Assembly: GCF_027214025.1 (NCBI RefSeq)
Contig: NZ_JAPWHB010000001.1
Coordinates: forward strand, 620,001-684,000
Reading direction: 5' to 3'
Origin: Parahoeflea alexandrii
GTDB lineage: Bacteria > Pseudomonadota > Alphaproteobacteria > Rhizobiales > Rhizobiaceae
Length of the DNA stretch: 64,000 nucleotides
Of this stretch, positions 43,906 to 54,721 are shown in pieces. The notes under the pieces were generated by a model. It searched no databases. It had not been told where the DNA came from and saw nothing but the letters and a program-made list of their open reading frames with translations. Every line of letters begins with the position of its first letter. The stretch's first letter is position 1. A program made the translations under genes and the position numbers.

Positions 43906-44964
43906 CTAGCTGGAAGAACTGTCCACGACCGGCACAGCAAGCGCTGAGCGGCGGGTATGATAAAGGTTGAGATCATGTTCGATTTTGGCTTTGAGACCAT
44001 TGCGGGCCATGTCATAGCCAACGTCAACGGCCGCAGCGAAGCCTTCCACGTCGGCACCGCCGTGGCTCTTGATGACAATGCCGTTGAGGCCGAGAAAGAC
44101 CCCGCCATTGACCTTGCCGGGATCCATTTTCTCGCGCAACAGGTCAAATGCGCCCTTGGCAAACAGGTAGCCGATGCGGGCCATCAGGGTTCGCGACATC
44201 GCCGCGCGCAGATAGCCCGCAATCTGGCGGGCGGTGCCTTCCGCGGTCTTGAGTGCGATGTTTCCGGCGAACCCCTCGGTCACCACCACATCGACGGTTC
44301 CCTTGCCGATATCGTCGCCCTCGACGAAACCGTAATAGTCAAAGCTCGGCATCGCCGCCTCGCGGATCAAGCGTCCGGCTTCCTTGACCTCTTCCTGGCC
44401 CTTGATTTCTTCGACACCGATGTTGAGCAGCCCGACGGTCGGCTTTTCGATCTCGAACAGCGCGCGGGCCATGGCGGCCCCCATCATGGTGAAATCGATC
44501 AGCTGCTGGGCATCCGCACCAACGGTCGCGCCGACATCGAGAACGATGCTTTCGCCGCGGATGGTCGGCCAGATCGCGGCGATGGCCGGCCGGTCGATGT
44601 TGGCCATGGTGCGCAGGCAAAACCGCGACATCGCCATCAGGGCGCCGGTGTTGCCTGCCGAAACGCAGACATCGGCATCGCCGGTCTTGACCGCTTCGAT
44701 GGCGCGCCACATCGATGAGCGGTAGCGGCCGTGCCGAAGCGCCTGGCTCGGCTTGTCGTCCATGCTCACGGCCACTTCGCAGGCCACGAAGGTGGAGGCC
44801 TCGCGCAGTGCCGGGAACTTGTCGAGGACCGGCGTACATTCGCCTTCGAGGCCAAACAGGGTAAAGCGGATGTCCGGATGGCGCTCCAGCGCCTTGGCGA
44901 CGCCGGGCACGACAACCTTGGGGCCATGGTCGCCCCCCATCAAATCAACCGCAATCCTGATCAC
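43906..44964 (-). CDS. plsX: Phosphate acyltransferase
   Basis: The 352-residue protein has the PlsX signatures: [18 protein letters not shown] at the start, [13 protein letters not shown], and [18 protein letters not shown]. It makes acyl-phosphate from acyl-ACP for phospholipid synthesis, as a peripheral membrane enzyme. It is cotranscribed with fabH. Confidence 0.96.
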   Translation of the reverse strand: MIRIAVDLMGGDHGPKVVVPGVAKALERHPDIRFTLFGLEGECTPVLDKFPALREASTFVACEVAVSMDDKPSQALRHGRYRSSMWRAIEAVKTGDADVCVSAGNTGALMAMSRFCLRTMANIDRPAIAAIWPTIRGESIVLDVGATVGADAQQLIDFTMMGAAMARALFEIEKPTVGLLNIGVEEIKGQEEVKEAGRLIREAAMPSFDYYGFVEGDDIGKGTVDVVVTEGFAGNIALKTAEGTARQIAGYLRAAMSRTLMARIGYLFAKGAFDLLREKMDPGKVNGGVFLGLNGIVIKSHGGADVEGFAAAVDVGYDMARNGLKAKIEHDLNLYHTRRSALAVPVVDSSSS

Positions 44965-45060
44965 GCCCCGTCCTTTGTCCCCGGCTCTATAGGCCGGATT
45001 TGTGGGCCGAAAATACCCGTTTTCGCACGGTGTACAACCGCTTTGTCATCACATGTGAAG

Positions 45061-45624
45061 CTAGCCGGCGGATTCGTCGCGCTTGAGACCCTGCAAAACC
45101 GCAAAAGGTGACGGTTTTTTGTCCGAAGCCGGATCGCTTTCCACATGATCGGTATATTCAAGGCCTTCCTTGCGCGGGTAGGCATCGATCGAAAGGGCTG
45201 CGAACTCGGCCGCTACCGCCCCGACATCAATCGAATCGCCGGTAAACAGTTCAGGCAGATCCGGGCCGTCGGGATCGAGAAACATCTCGCCATTGCGATC
45301 GACGGGCCGCTGCGCCAGCCGCGAATTCTCGGGAAGGAACACCGCTTCCAAATCCTCTTCAATCTGCTGCTCAACCGGATCCAGGGTGACGACGCATTCC
45401 TGCACGATCGCGGAGCTGACATGGCCTTTCACCCGGATCCCGTCGCGTTTCCAGCGACCGAGGACCAGTTCGGCTTCAAAACTCCGGACTTCAGTCACGC
45501 TCCACTGGCGGCCAAGCCGCTTGAGATCGGTCGCATCGGCGGAAATCCGGACCGTGATCGGGTTGGTCGAAACGTGGCTGACCTTGACCTCGTAGGAAAA
45601 CAGATCCTTGTCCGGAGCGGTCAT
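45061..45624 (-). CDS. DUF177 (YceD-like) protein
   Basis: The 187-residue acidic protein fits the DUF177/YceD family: VECVVTLDPVEQQIEEDLEAVFLPE near the middle, and an acidic C-terminal half. Family members lie near plsX and rpmF and have been linked to 23S rRNA metabolism. It overlaps the upstream gene by four bases. Confidence 0.85.
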   Translation of the reverse strand: MTAPDKDLFSYEVKVSHVSTNPITVRISADATDLKRLGRQWSVTEVRSFEAELVLGRWKRDGIRVKGHVSSAIVQECVVTLDPVEQQIEEDLEAVFLPENSRLAQRPVDRNGEMFLDPDGPDLPELFTGDSIDVGAVAAEFAALSIDAYPRKEGLEYTDHVESDPASDKKPSPFAVLQGLKRDESAG

Positions 45625-46172
45625 CGGATCACCTCCCGATCCATGGACTTGAACGTGAGTTGCCCGGCCGCCAGCTTTTCTTCAGGCACATCGCCAAGCG
45701 ACCGTGCCGTGGCGATCATCCAGTCCGACAGCGCCTGCATGGGCGGCGCTTCGTCTCCGCTTTCCGGATGAAGATTGCGCCTGAGCGCATCGACCAGGCC
45801 CTGGCGATCACCAGTGTCCAGCGCCTGTCCGTAGGACTTCACGCGGCCATAGAACATCTTTGCCAGCTTTTTCATCCGCTTGGGCACACCCATGTCGCCG
45901 ATACCGAGCTCACGGATCGAATGGTCGACATCCTCGAAGAAGGCGTCGACAAGATCCTGCGCCAGCCCCCGGGCCGCCTCGCCGGCGGAGCCGGTGCGGC
46001 GCAGATATAGAATGAGATGGATCGAGATCATTTCGAACCGCCCCATGACGGTATCGGGCACACCCATGGCCTCGTAGAAAACCGGCGACCGAGCTGCTCC
46101 GGTGATCTCGGCATATTGCCTTTCAACCAGAGCCTGATTGGATTTTTTTCGCTTGAACAGGTTCCAGATCAT
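45621..46172 (-). CDS. Ubiquinol-cytochrome c chaperone family protein (CBP3-like)
   Basis: The 183-residue protein matches the Ubiq_cyt_C_chap family: RFEMISIHLILYLRRT, AQDLVDAFFEDVDHSIRELG and MGVPKRMKKLAKMFYGR. Mitochondrial members (Cbp3) assist assembly of the bc1 complex. It shares an operon with the DUF177 gene and is divergent from bamE. Confidence 0.85.
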   Translation of the reverse strand: MIWNLFKRKKSNQALVERQYAEITGAARSPVFYEAMGVPDTVMGRFEMISIHLILYLRRTGSAGEAARGLAQDLVDAFFEDVDHSIRELGIGDMGVPKRMKKLAKMFYGRVKSYGQALDTGDRQGLVDALRRNLHPESGDEAPPMQALSDWMIATARSLGDVPEEKLAAGQLTFKSMDREVIR

Positions 46173-46308
46173 GAAAATGCCTTCAATGGCCGATGGATAT
46201 CATCGCAACTGCGAGAGACTGGTGTGTTGCATCCGTGCGGAAGCTGGTTTACCGAATGGGACGCAAAACGCAATGGCTGCGGCTTTCGAGCCTGCGTGCC
46301 AAAGGGAG

Positions 46309-46818
46309 ATGTCGTTGACGATAAGAGTTTTCAAGGCAACCGGACGGAAATTGCGTCTCGGCGCTGCAATTGCGGTCATCTCAACGGTCGCGCTCGGCGG
46401 CTGCACCACCGGCGAAGTCTTCCATCAAGGGTACGTCGTCGACCAGACCGCGCTCGAACTGACGCCTGTCGGGTCAAGCCGCGAACAGGTGCTCTTGTCG
46501 CTCGGCACGCCGTCGACCACGGCAACCTTCGACAACGAGGTCTTCTACTACATATCCCAGAAGCGTACCCGTCCCGCCATGTTCATGAAGCAGAAGCTGG
46601 TCGATCAGACGGTGCTGGCGGTTTATTTCGATGAAGAGGGCACGGTCAAGCAGATCGCCAATTACACGCTGCAGGATGGAAGGGTGTTCGACATGATCTC
46701 CCGGACAACGCCGACCGGCGGTGTCGACAAGTCCTTCCTGGCGCAGGTGATGGCGGGCGCCACCAGTTCGGAATCGGCAGCAAACACGGCCCGCAACATT
46801 CTTGGTGGCAACAACTGA
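46309..46818 (+). CDS. bamE: Outer-membrane assembly lipoprotein BamE (SmpA/OmlA)
   Basis: The 169-residue protein has a lipoprotein signal ending LGGC (Cys32) and the SmpA/OmlA domain (GYVVDQTALELTPVGSSREQVLLSLGTPSTTA, then VFYYISQKR). It belongs to the BAM complex that inserts beta-barrel proteins. The ribosome binding site AGGGAG abuts the ATG at 46309; a TTG at 46315 has better spacing and may be the true start. Confidence 0.9.
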   Translation: MSLTIRVFKATGRKLRLGAAIAVISTVALGGCTTGEVFHQGYVVDQTALELTPVGSSREQVLLSLGTPSTTATFDNEVFYYISQKRTRPAMFMKQKLVDQTVLAVYFDEEGTVKQIANYTLQDGRVFDMISRTTPTGGVDKSFLAQVMAGATSSESAANTARNILGGNN

Positions 46819-46869
46819 TCCTTCCTGTTCGGGATCGCTGAGGCCAATCCATACAGGACCTGACATTTA

Positions 46870-46905
46870 AAACCCCGCGGAGATCGCTCTCCGCGGGGTT
46901 TTTCA
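46870..46905. terminator. Bidirectional terminator between bamE and hppA
   Basis: AAACCCCGCGGAG (46870-46882) and CTCCGCGGGGTTT (46889-46901) form a perfect 13-pair stem with T-runs on both strands, serving both convergent genes. Confidence 0.88.
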
Positions 46906-46931
46906 GTCTGAGGCAATTGCCTTGCGCTGGA

Positions 46932-49085
46932 TCAGTGCGCCAGCACTGCCAGCAACAGAAGTGCTACGATGTTGGTGATCTTGATCGCCGGGTTGACGGC
47001 CGGGCCGGCGGTGTCCTTGTACGGATCGCCGACGGTGTCACCGGTCACGGAAGCCTTGTGGGCGTCCGATCCCTTTTCGTGCTTGACGCCGTCCTTGTCG
47101 ACGAAGCCGTCTTCAAAGGACTTCTTGGCGTTGTCCCATGCGCCACCGCCCGAAGTCATCGAGATGGCGACGAACAGGCCGTTGACGATCACGCCCAGAA
47201 GCGAGGCGCCGAGGGCGGCAAAGGCGGAAGCCTTGGAGCCGGAGATCAGCAGCACGCCAAAATAGACGAACAGCGGAGCCAGGACCGGCAGCAGCGACGG
47301 CACGATCATCTCGCGGATCGCGGCCTTGGTCAGGATGTCCACCGCACGGCCGTAATCGGGCTTCTCGGTGCCTGCCATGATGCCCGGCTTGTTGCGGAAC
47401 TGCATGCGCACTTCCTCGACGATCGAGCCGGCAGCACGCCCCACGGCCGTCATGGCGATGCCGCCAAACAGGTAGGGGATGAGACCGCCGAAGATCAGGC
47501 CGGCAACCACGTAGGGGTTGGAGAGGTCGAACGAGATCTCGCCCATGTCCTTGAAGTAAGGATAGAGCGTCGAGCCTTCCGCGTTTGCCTTGGCGGCAAA
47601 GAACTGAAGGTCGTTCGAGTAGGCTGCGAACAGCACCAGTGCGCCAAGACCAGCCGAACCGATGGCGTAGCCCTTGGTCACGGCCTTGGTGGTGTTGCCG
47701 ACCGCGTCGAGCGCGTCGGTGGCCTGACGGACTTCAGGCGGAAGGCCCGACATCTCGGCGATGCCGCCGGCATTGTCGGTGACCGGACCGAAGGCGTCGA
47801 GTGCGACGATCATGCCGGCGATGCCGAGCATGGCGGTAACCGCGATGCCGGTGCCGAACAGGCCTGCCAGCTGGTAGGTCGAGATGATGCCGCCAACGAT
47901 GACGATCGCCGGCAGAGCCGTCGATTCCAGCGAGATGGCGAGACCCTGGATCACGTTGGTGCCGTGACCGGTGACCGATGCCTGGCTGATCGAGTTGACC
48001 GGGCGCTTGTTGGTGCCGGTGTAGTACTCGGTGATGACCACAATCAGCGCGGTGACGATCAGACCGACGACACCACAGATGAACAGGTTGGTCCCGGTGA
48101 TCGCCTTGCCGTCGATGACGGCGATCTCACCCCAGCCGATGGTCAGCGAGGTGGCGCCGCCCAGACCAATGATCGACAGCACGCCGGTAACGATCAGGCC
48201 CTTGTAGAGGGCGCCCATGATCGAACCGTTGGTGCCAAGCTTGACGAAGAAGGTGCCGACGATCGAGGTGATGATCGAAGCGCCGCAAATGGCCAGCGGA
48301 TAGAGCATGGCCGAGCCAAGCACATCCATGCCGCCAAAGAAGATGGCGCCGAGAACCATGGTGGCGACCACGGTCACCGCGTAGGTTTCGAACAAGTCGG
48401 CGGCCATGCCGGCGCAGTCACCGACATTGTCACCGACGTTGTCGGCAATGGTTGCCGGGTTGCGCGGATCGTCTTCCGGAATGCCGGCTTCGACCTTGCC
48501 GACCAAGTCACCGCCAACGTCGGCGCCCTTGGTGAAGATGCCGCCGCCGAGACGGGCGAAGATGGAGATCAGCGATGCGCCGAAGCCCAGCGCCACCAGC
48601 GCGTCGATCACCTGACGGCTGTCGGAGGCAAGCGCCATCGGACCGGTGAGGACATAGTAGTAGACCGCAACACCCAGAAGCGCGAGGCCGGCCACCAGCA
48701 TGCCGGTAATGGCGCCCGCCTTGAAGGCGATGTCCAGGCCGCCGGCAAGATTGACCGCCGAAGCCTGCGCCGTGCGCACATTGGCGCGAACCGACACGTG
48801 CATGCCGACATAGCCCGCCATACCCGAAAGAACCGCGCCGATCAGAAAGCCGATGGCGGCGGTGGCGCCGAGCAGCACCCAGGTGATAACGAAAACAACC
48901 GCGCCCACGATTGCGATGGTGGTGTACTGGCGGTTCAGGTAGGCCTGAGCGCCTTCACGAATATAGCCTGCGATTTCCTGCATGCGTGCGTTGCCCTGGT
49001 CGGCGGCCATCACCGACTTGGTCGCCCAGATGGCGTAGACAACGGAAAGCAATCCACAGGCGATCACAGCAAAAAGAATTGTCAT
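46932..49085 (-). CDS. hppA: Membrane-bound proton-translocating pyrophosphatase
   Basis: The 717-residue protein with about 16 membrane helices couples pyrophosphate hydrolysis to proton export. The catalytic [21 protein letters not shown] and [19 protein letters not shown] motifs are present. The lysine in [10 protein letters not shown] is the mark of the potassium-independent subclass. The start at 49085 has GGAGGGA upstream. Confidence 0.95.
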   Translation of the reverse strand: MTILFAVIACGLLSVVYAIWATKSVMAADQGNARMQEIAGYIREGAQAYLNRQYTTIAIVGAVVFVITWVLLGATAAIGFLIGAVLSGMAGYVGMHVSVRANVRTAQASAVNLAGGLDIAFKAGAITGMLVAGLALLGVAVYYYVLTGPMALASDSRQVIDALVALGFGASLISIFARLGGGIFTKGADVGGDLVGKVEAGIPEDDPRNPATIADNVGDNVGDCAGMAADLFETYAVTVVATMVLGAIFFGGMDVLGSAMLYPLAICGASIITSIVGTFFVKLGTNGSIMGALYKGLIVTGVLSIIGLGGATSLTIGWGEIAVIDGKAITGTNLFICGVVGLIVTALIVVITEYYTGTNKRPVNSISQASVTGHGTNVIQGLAISLESTALPAIVIVGGIISTYQLAGLFGTGIAVTAMLGIAGMIVALDAFGPVTDNAGGIAEMSGLPPEVRQATDALDAVGNTTKAVTKGYAIGSAGLGALVLFAAYSNDLQFFAAKANAEGSTLYPYFKDMGEISFDLSNPYVVAGLIFGGLIPYLFGGIAMTAVGRAAGSIVEEVRMQFRNKPGIMAGTEKPDYGRAVDILTKAAIREMIVPSLLPVLAPLFVYFGVLLISGSKASAFAALGASLLGVIVNGLFVAISMTSGGGAWDNAKKSFEDGFVDKDGVKHEKGSDAHKASVTGDTVGDPYKDTAGPAVNPAIKITNIVALLLLAVLAH

Positions 49086-49354
49086 GCTGATATCCCTCCA
49101 ATGCGGCCGGAATCCTCCCTCCGGCCAGATACTGCGCAGCGAAAGGCGCACGAACCACACGTCCGGGCACCCTGCCGCATCGCGGCGGATGATTGCGACA
49201 CAGGCGGGGTGTCGTCAAGGGCGCATATAGTGTTATTGCCCCAACACGGCCAATAAGCTCTGGGAAACGCTGCCGGATTGGAAAGCTCGCTGCAGCCCGC
49301 AAGGAAAACCGGCAATTCGAGCGGGACCGACCGGCGGTCTGGACCCGGCCGTGA

Positions 49355-50593
49355 TCAGAACGACCGGCGGCGTTCCCAAAGGATCTGCGCGCCAAGCGCC
49401 AGCAGGCAGAACAGCGCCACCGGCCAGAACAGCGTATTGAGTGCATCCCAACCCCAGGCGTTGAGCACCTTGCCCGACATCAACGACGAAAAGGCGACGA
49501 TGCCGAACAGGGTGACGTCATGAAACCCCTGCACCTTGTTCTTCTCCGACGGGCGATAGGTCATGGTCACCATGGTGGTGGCGCCGATGAAGCCGAAATT
49601 CCAGCCGACGCCCAGAAGCACCAGTGCCAGCCAGAAGTTCCAAAGCTCGATGCCCATATGCGCGACGATGGCGCAACCGAGCAGGATAAGGAGGCCGGTG
49701 GCGGTGATGGTGTCGCGGCCGAAGCGGGCGATCAGCTTGCCGGTGAAGAAGCTCGGTGCGAACATCGCCATCACATGCCACTGGATGCCGAGCGTGGCGA
49801 GTTCGGGCGAGAAGCCGCAGCCGACCATGGCCAGCGGCGCACCGGTCATCATGAAGGTCATCAGGGCATAGGATCCGACGCCGCAGATCATGGCGGTGAC
49901 GAAGCGCGGCTGGCTGATGATCTCGAAAAGCGGACGCGCCGGCGTCTCGTCGTGGCCAGCGTCGCCGGGCTTGGTGTCGTTGGGGATGCGCAGGAACCAC
50001 AGGATCGACATGGTGATCATGGCCAGCGGCACGAGGGCCACGAAGGAGCCGGCGAACATCACCGGATCGAACAATTCGCGCGTGAAGATCACCGTCTGTG
50101 GCCCGATGATCGCAGCGAAGACGCCGCCAGCCAGCACCCAGGAGATGGCCTGCGCCTTGAAATTGGTCGGCGATCCATCGGCGGCGGCGAAGCGGTACTG
50201 CTGCACGAAAGAGCCGCCCAGACCGATGAAGGCCATGCCGAAGGCAAACAGCCAGAACTCATGACGGAACAGCGCAATCGCCGCGATGATGCCGCCAAGC
50301 GCGGTCATGACCATGCCCGACAGGAAGCCGTGACGGCGGCCGATCTGGCGCATCAGCCAGGCAGCAGGTAGAGCGCCGACCGCCACGCCGATGTTGAAAC
50401 CGGTCACCGGCGCTGTGGCGAGCGACTTGTCGGTGCCGAGCAGGTAGAAACCCGCCAGCCCGCCCATGGAAATGGCGATGGGCGCGGCAGCGCCGCCGAA
50501 GGCTTGCGCACCGGACAGCAGCAGCGCGTTGCGGCGGGCCAGATTTTCGGCGTCCGTCGCCCCGGCCAGTCCAACCTTGTCGAGAAACGCCAT
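49355..50593 (-). CDS. MFS transporter
   Basis: The 412-residue protein has twelve hydrophobic segments and the MFS loop motif (WLMRQIGRRHGFLSG) between helices 2 and 3. The substrate is unknown. The gene follows nusB by 14 bases on the same strand, so it is in the ribH-nusB unit. Confidence 0.88.
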   Translation of the reverse strand: MAFLDKVGLAGATDAENLARRNALLLSGAQAFGGAAAPIAISMGGLAGFYLLGTDKSLATAPVTGFNIGVAVGALPAAWLMRQIGRRHGFLSGMVMTALGGIIAAIALFRHEFWLFAFGMAFIGLGGSFVQQYRFAAADGSPTNFKAQAISWVLAGGVFAAIIGPQTVIFTRELFDPVMFAGSFVALVPLAMITMSILWFLRIPNDTKPGDAGHDETPARPLFEIISQPRFVTAMICGVGSYALMTFMMTGAPLAMVGCGFSPELATLGIQWHVMAMFAPSFFTGKLIARFGRDTITATGLLILLGCAIVAHMGIELWNFWLALVLLGVGWNFGFIGATTMVTMTYRPSEKNKVQGFHDVTLFGIVAFSSLMSGKVLNAWGWDALNTLFWPVALFCLLALGAQILWERRRSF

Positions 50594-50607
50594 AGGCTCA
50601 GTCCTTG

Positions 50608-51117
50608 TCAGTCCTTGCCGGGCTTGGGGTCGCCACGGTACTTGCGCGCCAGGCGGTCGAGCACCGCATTGACGATCTTGGGTTCCTCGCCATCAAAGAA
50701 GGCCCGCGCCACATCGACATATTCATTGACGATGACGGCGACCGGCACGTCCTTCTTGGCGGAAAGCTCCCAGGCCCCTGCCCTGAGGATGGCACGCAGG
50801 GTCGCGTCAAGCCGCGACAACGGCCAGTCCTCGGTCAGGCCGGAGCGAATCACCGGATCAAGCGCCCGCTGGTTTTCGACAACGCCCGAGACGACGGCGC
50901 GGAACCAGGCCGGATCGGCCGGACGGTACTGCTCGCCATCGATCTCGCTGCCGAGACGATGGGCTTCGTATTCGGCAACGATCTCGAGCACGCCGGCGCC
51001 GCCGATATCCATCTGGTAGAGCGCCTGGACCGCGGCCAGCCGGGCAGCGCCGCGTTGGTTGGCGGCCTTGACTTCCGGCTGGGACGCCGGTTGCGGGGAG
51101 GTATCTTCTGTCGCCAC
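50608..51117 (-). CDS. nusB: Transcription antitermination factor NusB
   Basis: The 169-residue protein matches Nus[51 protein letters not shown]. It binds boxA RNA with NusE in ribosomal RNA antitermination. It starts two bases after ribH. Confidence 0.95.
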   Translation of the reverse strand: MATEDTSPQPASQPEVKAANQRGAARLAAVQALYQMDIGGAGVLEIVAEYEAHRLGSEIDGEQYRPADPAWFRAVVSGVVENQRALDPVIRSGLTEDWPLSRLDATLRAILRAGAWELSAKKDVPVAVIVNEYVDVARAFFDGEEPKIVNAVLDRLARKYRGDPKPGKD

Positions 51118-51119
51118 GA

Positions 51120-51575
51120 TCAGCCTGCCAGCTTGTCTTTCAGCGCGATCATCGACAGCGCTGCGCGCGCCGCGAAGCCGCCCTTGTCGAGCCGGTCCTT
51201 GCTGACCCGCTCCCAGGCCTGCTCGGCGTTCTCGGTGGTCATGATGCCGTTGCCGAGCGCCAGCGATTCGGAAATCGACAAGGTCATCAGGCCACGCGCC
51301 GATTCATTGGCGACGATATCGAAATGGTGGGTTTCGCCGCGAATGACCACGCCGAGGGCGACAAAGCCGTCATACTCGGCGCCGCCTTCGTCCATCGCGT
51401 CGAGCGCCATGGCGATCGCCGGCGGGATTTCCAGGGCACCCGGGACGGTGACGACATCGTAGGTGGCGCCGCCCGCATCGAGCGCGGACTTCGCACCATC
51501 CAGCAGGGCATCGGACATATCATCGTAAAAGCGCGCTTCAACGATCAGAAGATGCGGGATCTTGGGCTTTGCCAT
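51120..51575 (-). CDS. ribH: 6,7-dimethyl-8-ribityllumazine synthase
   Basis: The 151-residue enzyme makes lumazine, the direct precursor of riboflavin. The VPGALEIP and [19 protein letters not shown] motifs are present. The start at 51575 has AAAGGAAAG upstream. It is separated from ribE and ribD by two genes on the other strand. Confidence 0.96.
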   Translation of the reverse strand: MAKPKIPHLLIVEARFYDDMSDALLDGAKSALDAGGATYDVVTVPGALEIPPAIAMALDAMDEGGAEYDGFVALGVVIRGETHHFDIVANESARGLMTLSISESLALGNGIMTTENAEQAWERVSKDRLDKGGFAARAALSMIALKDKLAG

Positions 51576-51845
51576 GACGGCTTTCCTTTTTGCGGACAGA
51601 ATTGCCACGCGTCTGGGTTCCTGACTGGAACCTGAGAATTGGGTCGGATCAGAGCGCGGTCAAATCACTTTGTCCGCGGCTTGGCAAGCGGAAATGGCTG
51701 TTTGAGCGGCCGCAGCGGCCATTTGTCCGCTCCCGCGACGGCTGTGCGTGGGGGCGCTCCCACTGAATGCTTTTCAATCCCGGCTCGGACGGTGGGCCGC
51801 GCCGGCATCTTTGCGCGGCGGGACGACTCCGATATGCAGGCAATC

Positions 51846-52556
51846 ATGAGCGCAGCCAAACCCCGAGAAACCGACCTTTATCCGCCGGTCAAGGCCCTGC
51901 TTGAAGCCCAGGGCTATGCGGTCAAGGGCGAGATCGGGGCGGCCGATATCGTCGCCGTGCGCGGCGACGAGGATCCGGTCGTGGTGGAGCTGAAGACCGG
52001 CTTCTCGCTGTCGCTGTTTCACCAGGGCATCGAACGGCAGGCGATCACCGACGTGGTCTATATCGCGGTGCCGCGCGGAACCGGGCGGGCGTTTCAAAAG
52101 GCGATCGCCGCCAACACCTCGCTCTGCCGCCGGCTCGGCCTCGGGCTGATGACGGTGCGGCTGAAAGACGGGCTGGTGGAAGTGCATGCCGACCCGGGGC
52201 CCTACAAGCCGAGGAAATCCAGCATCAAGAAGGCAAGGCTGCTGAAGGAATTCGCCAAACGCACGGGCGACCCCAATTCCGGCGGCGCCACACGGCAGGG
52301 ATTGATGACCGCCTACCGGCAGGACGCCCTGCGCTGCGCCCGGGTTCTCCTGGAACTCGGGCCGACGAAGGCCGCGCTGGTCGCCAAGGCCTCCGGCGTT
52401 GAAAGAGCGAGGGCGCTGATGGCCGACAATCACTACGGCTGGTTCGAGCGGGTGGCGACCGGCATCTACGGGCTCTGTCCGAAGGGATCGGAGGCGCTGG
52501 CGCAACTTGGCGATCCGGACGCCGGGACGCGGGCGGCGACCGGGACCGGCGGTTGA
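51846..52556 (+). CDS. DUF2161 family protein (PD-(D/E)XK-like)
   Basis: The 236-residue protein has the DUF2161 pattern: RETDLYPPVKALLEAQGYAVKGEIGAADIVAVRGDEDPVVVELKTGFS, in which D-(9)-ELK resembles a nuclease core. It may act on DNA or phosphodiesters, but the function is not proven. The start is uncertain; 51834 is also possible. It is divergent from ribH. Confidence 0.8.
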   Translation: MSAAKPRETDLYPPVKALLEAQGYAVKGEIGAADIVAVRGDEDPVVVELKTGFSLSLFHQGIERQAITDVVYIAVPRGTGRAFQKAIAANTSLCRRLGLGLMTVRLKDGLVEVHADPGPYKPRKSSIKKARLLKEFAKRTGDPNSGGATRQGLMTAYRQDALRCARVLLELGPTKAALVAKASGVERARALMADNHYGWFERVATGIYGLCPKGSEALAQLGDPDAGTRAATGTGG

Positions 52557-52700
52557 GACGCCGGCAGCGTTTCAAACCCCTGAGTTTCAGGCCCCTGCCC
52601 TTCAGCCTCTGCCATCATCGCCCGAGGCCTGCAACGTTTACGCTCGGTTAACCATAAATGCGGATGCTCGGAGCCTGACACCTCTCGCCCGGGCAATGGC

Positions 52701-54077
52701 ATGCGCCACGTATCAACCTACACTGCCGGACCGCTGCGCCGGCCGGTCTGGCCACCGCTGCAGGACCGCCTGGACTTCGCCCGGCCCGGAATCATGACCC
52801 CCGGCGTCTTGCGGCTGTCGGCGATCGTGCTCTCCGCGCTCGGAATGGCACTGATGCTGATCTCGCTTCGGCCGTTCGTCAGCGTCAGCCTGGTCAGCGA
52901 AACCGCCGGCGATGGCGGCAGCGTCATCAACCAGGTCGGATTTCTCGCCGCCGGGTTGGTGTTTGCCGTGGCGATGATGTGCCTTGCCAGCCGCAAGGTG
53001 CTCACCAGCCTGCTCACCCCCAGCTACCTGCTTCTGGCCGTCATCCTTGCCTACTCGGTGGCGCGGGCGCCGGATCCGGATTCCACCATTCGTGCCGTGG
53101 TGCTGACCGTGATCGGCATGTTCATCGCGTTCGCGACCATCGTCCTGCCGCGCAGTGAAAAGGATTTTCAGCTGGCCCTGCTCGCCGGGGCGGCGGCGGC
53201 GCTTGCGATGTCCTATGGCGGGCTTGTGCTGGTGCCCGATCTGGCGATGCACGGCTACGATGCCTACGAGCCACAGCATGCCGGGCTGTGGCGCGGCCAT
53301 TTCAGCCACAAGAACGTTGCCGGCCCGGTGATGTGCGTGATCGCGATCTTTGGTGTCTACTTGATGCGGTCAGGTCATCGTCTGGGCGGGCTGATCGTCT
53401 TTCTGGCGGGCACCCTGTTCGTGCTGAAAACCGGCTCGAAAACCACCAGCGGCTTTTTCCCGTTGTCGATCATGATCGTACTGATGGCAGGCCTGTTCGG
53501 GCGCAGCGGAGCGGCGGTCCTCGCCTTCGTCACCACGCTGGCGGGCGTGGCGGTAATGACACTGGGCTCGCTCTACAGCGGGCGCATTTCCTATCTGATC
53601 GAGGATCTGCTCGGTGACCGGACCTATACCGGGCGGACCACCCTTTGGGAGTTCAGCCTGTCAAAGATCCCCGAGCATAAGTGGATGGGTTTCGGCCTTT
53701 ACAATTTCTGGAACACCGACAACGTGTTCCTGCTCGACAAGCCGTTTGAATCGGCATGGGACTACCGGTTCATTGTCCATGGCCACAACAATTATCTCGA
53801 TATCCTGCTCAATCTCGGCTTCATCGGCGGCTCGGTGCTGCTCTGGATCCTGTTCATCGGCCCGATGATCAATTACAGCAAGGCACGGAAAATCCCGGAA
53901 AACCGCAAGATCGCCGACATGTTCTTCATGATCATCGTTTTTGCAGCACTGCTGTCGTTCCTGGAAACCTTCTTCCTGGCGCGCAATGATTCACTCTGGC
54001 TGATGCATGTGTTCGCCGTGTTCGGGTTGCACCTAGCCGCCCGGTTCCGCCTCGGCGATCCCCAATTTCGACGATGA
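52701..54077 (+). CDS. O-antigen ligase family membrane protein
   Basis: The 458-residue protein has about ten membrane helices and the Wzy_C/ligase signature (RTTLWEFSLSKIPEHKWMGFGL, then the HGHNNYLDILLNLGFIGGS segment with the conserved histidine). It should ligate or polymerise glycans on undecaprenyl carriers. It lies apart from the exopolysaccharide cluster, within the riboflavin gene group on the opposite strand. The start could also be 52794. Confidence 0.82.
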   Translation: MRHVSTYTAGPLRRPVWPPLQDRLDFARPGIMTPGVLRLSAIVLSALGMALMLISLRPFVSVSLVSETAGDGGSVINQVGFLAAGLVFAVAMMCLASRKVLTSLLTPSYLLLAVILAYSVARAPDPDSTIRAVVLTVIGMFIAFATIVLPRSEKDFQLALLAGAAAALAMSYGGLVLVPDLAMHGYDAYEPQHAGLWRGHFSHKNVAGPVMCVIAIFGVYLMRSGHRLGGLIVFLAGTLFVLKTGSKTTSGFFPLSIMIVLMAGLFGRSGAAVLAFVTTLAGVAVMTLGSLYSGRISYLIEDLLGDRTYTGRTTLWEFSLSKIPEHKWMGFGLYNFWNTDNVFLLDKPFESAWDYRFIVHGHNNYLDILLNLGFIGGSVLLWILFIGPMINYSKARKIPENRKIADMFFMIIVFAALLSFLETFFLARNDSLWLMHVFAVFGLHLAARFRLGDPQFRR

Positions 54078-54102
54078 AGCCTGATGCGGGCCGAGACGGC
54101 GA

Positions 54103-54717
54103 TCATCCGAGCCTGGCGGTCTCGGCGAGACGGGCGGCATAGCGCGCCATCTGGTCGACCTCGAGATTGACGAGGTCGCCAACTTCGCGTTCACCCCAGG
54201 TGGTGACCGACAGGGAGTGCCTGATCAAAAGGACGTCGAAATCCGTGTCGTTGACGGCATTGACCGTCAGCGACGTACCGTCGAGCGCCACCGAGCCCTT
54301 GGGCGCAATGAACCGGGACAACTCGCCTGGCGCGCGCAGGGTGAAGCGGCGGGCTTCGCCCTCGTCCTTAATGGCAATGATTTCGGCCTGACCGTCGACA
54401 TGGCCGGAGACCATGTGCCCGCCAAGCTCGTCGCCGATCTTCAGCGAGCGCTCGAGATTGATCCGCGTACCGGCCGTCCATGTGCCTATGGATGTCAGCC
54501 GCAGCGCTTCCTCCCAGGCCTCGACCTCGAACCAGCGGGAATTGTCGCCCTGGGCCGGAAGTGCCGTTACCGTCAGGCAGACCCCCGAACAGGCGATCGA
54601 GGCGCCGATGTCGATCGTGGCGGGATCCCAGGCGGTCTCGATGCGCAGGCTCACGCCCTGATCGCGCGCACTGACGGCGGCCACTTGGCCGATATCGGTG
54701 ATGATGCCGGTAAACAT
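54103..54717 (-). CDS. ribE: Riboflavin synthase
   Basis: The 204-residue protein begins MFTGIITDIG and has two lumazine-binding repeats. It converts two lumazine molecules to riboflavin. The start at 54717 lies four bases after the ribD stop, with AAAGGG in the end of ribD, so the two are coupled. Confidence 0.94.
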   Translation of the reverse strand: MFTGIITDIGQVAAVSARDQGVSLRIETAWDPATIDIGASIACSGVCLTVTALPAQGDNSRWFEVEAWEEALRLTSIGTWTAGTRINLERSLKIGDELGGHMVSGHVDGQAEIIAIKDEGEARRFTLRAPGELSRFIAPKGSVALDGTSLTVNAVNDTDFDVLLIRHSLSVTTWGEREVGDLVNLEVDQMARYAARLAETARLG

Positions 54718-54721
54718 GGTC

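Noticed and set aside
46917-49256. A 779-residue plus-strand open frame
   Set aside because: It is the antisense frame of hppA; its composition is histidine-, aspartate- and arginine-rich with no domain, as expected for shadows of high-GC genes.
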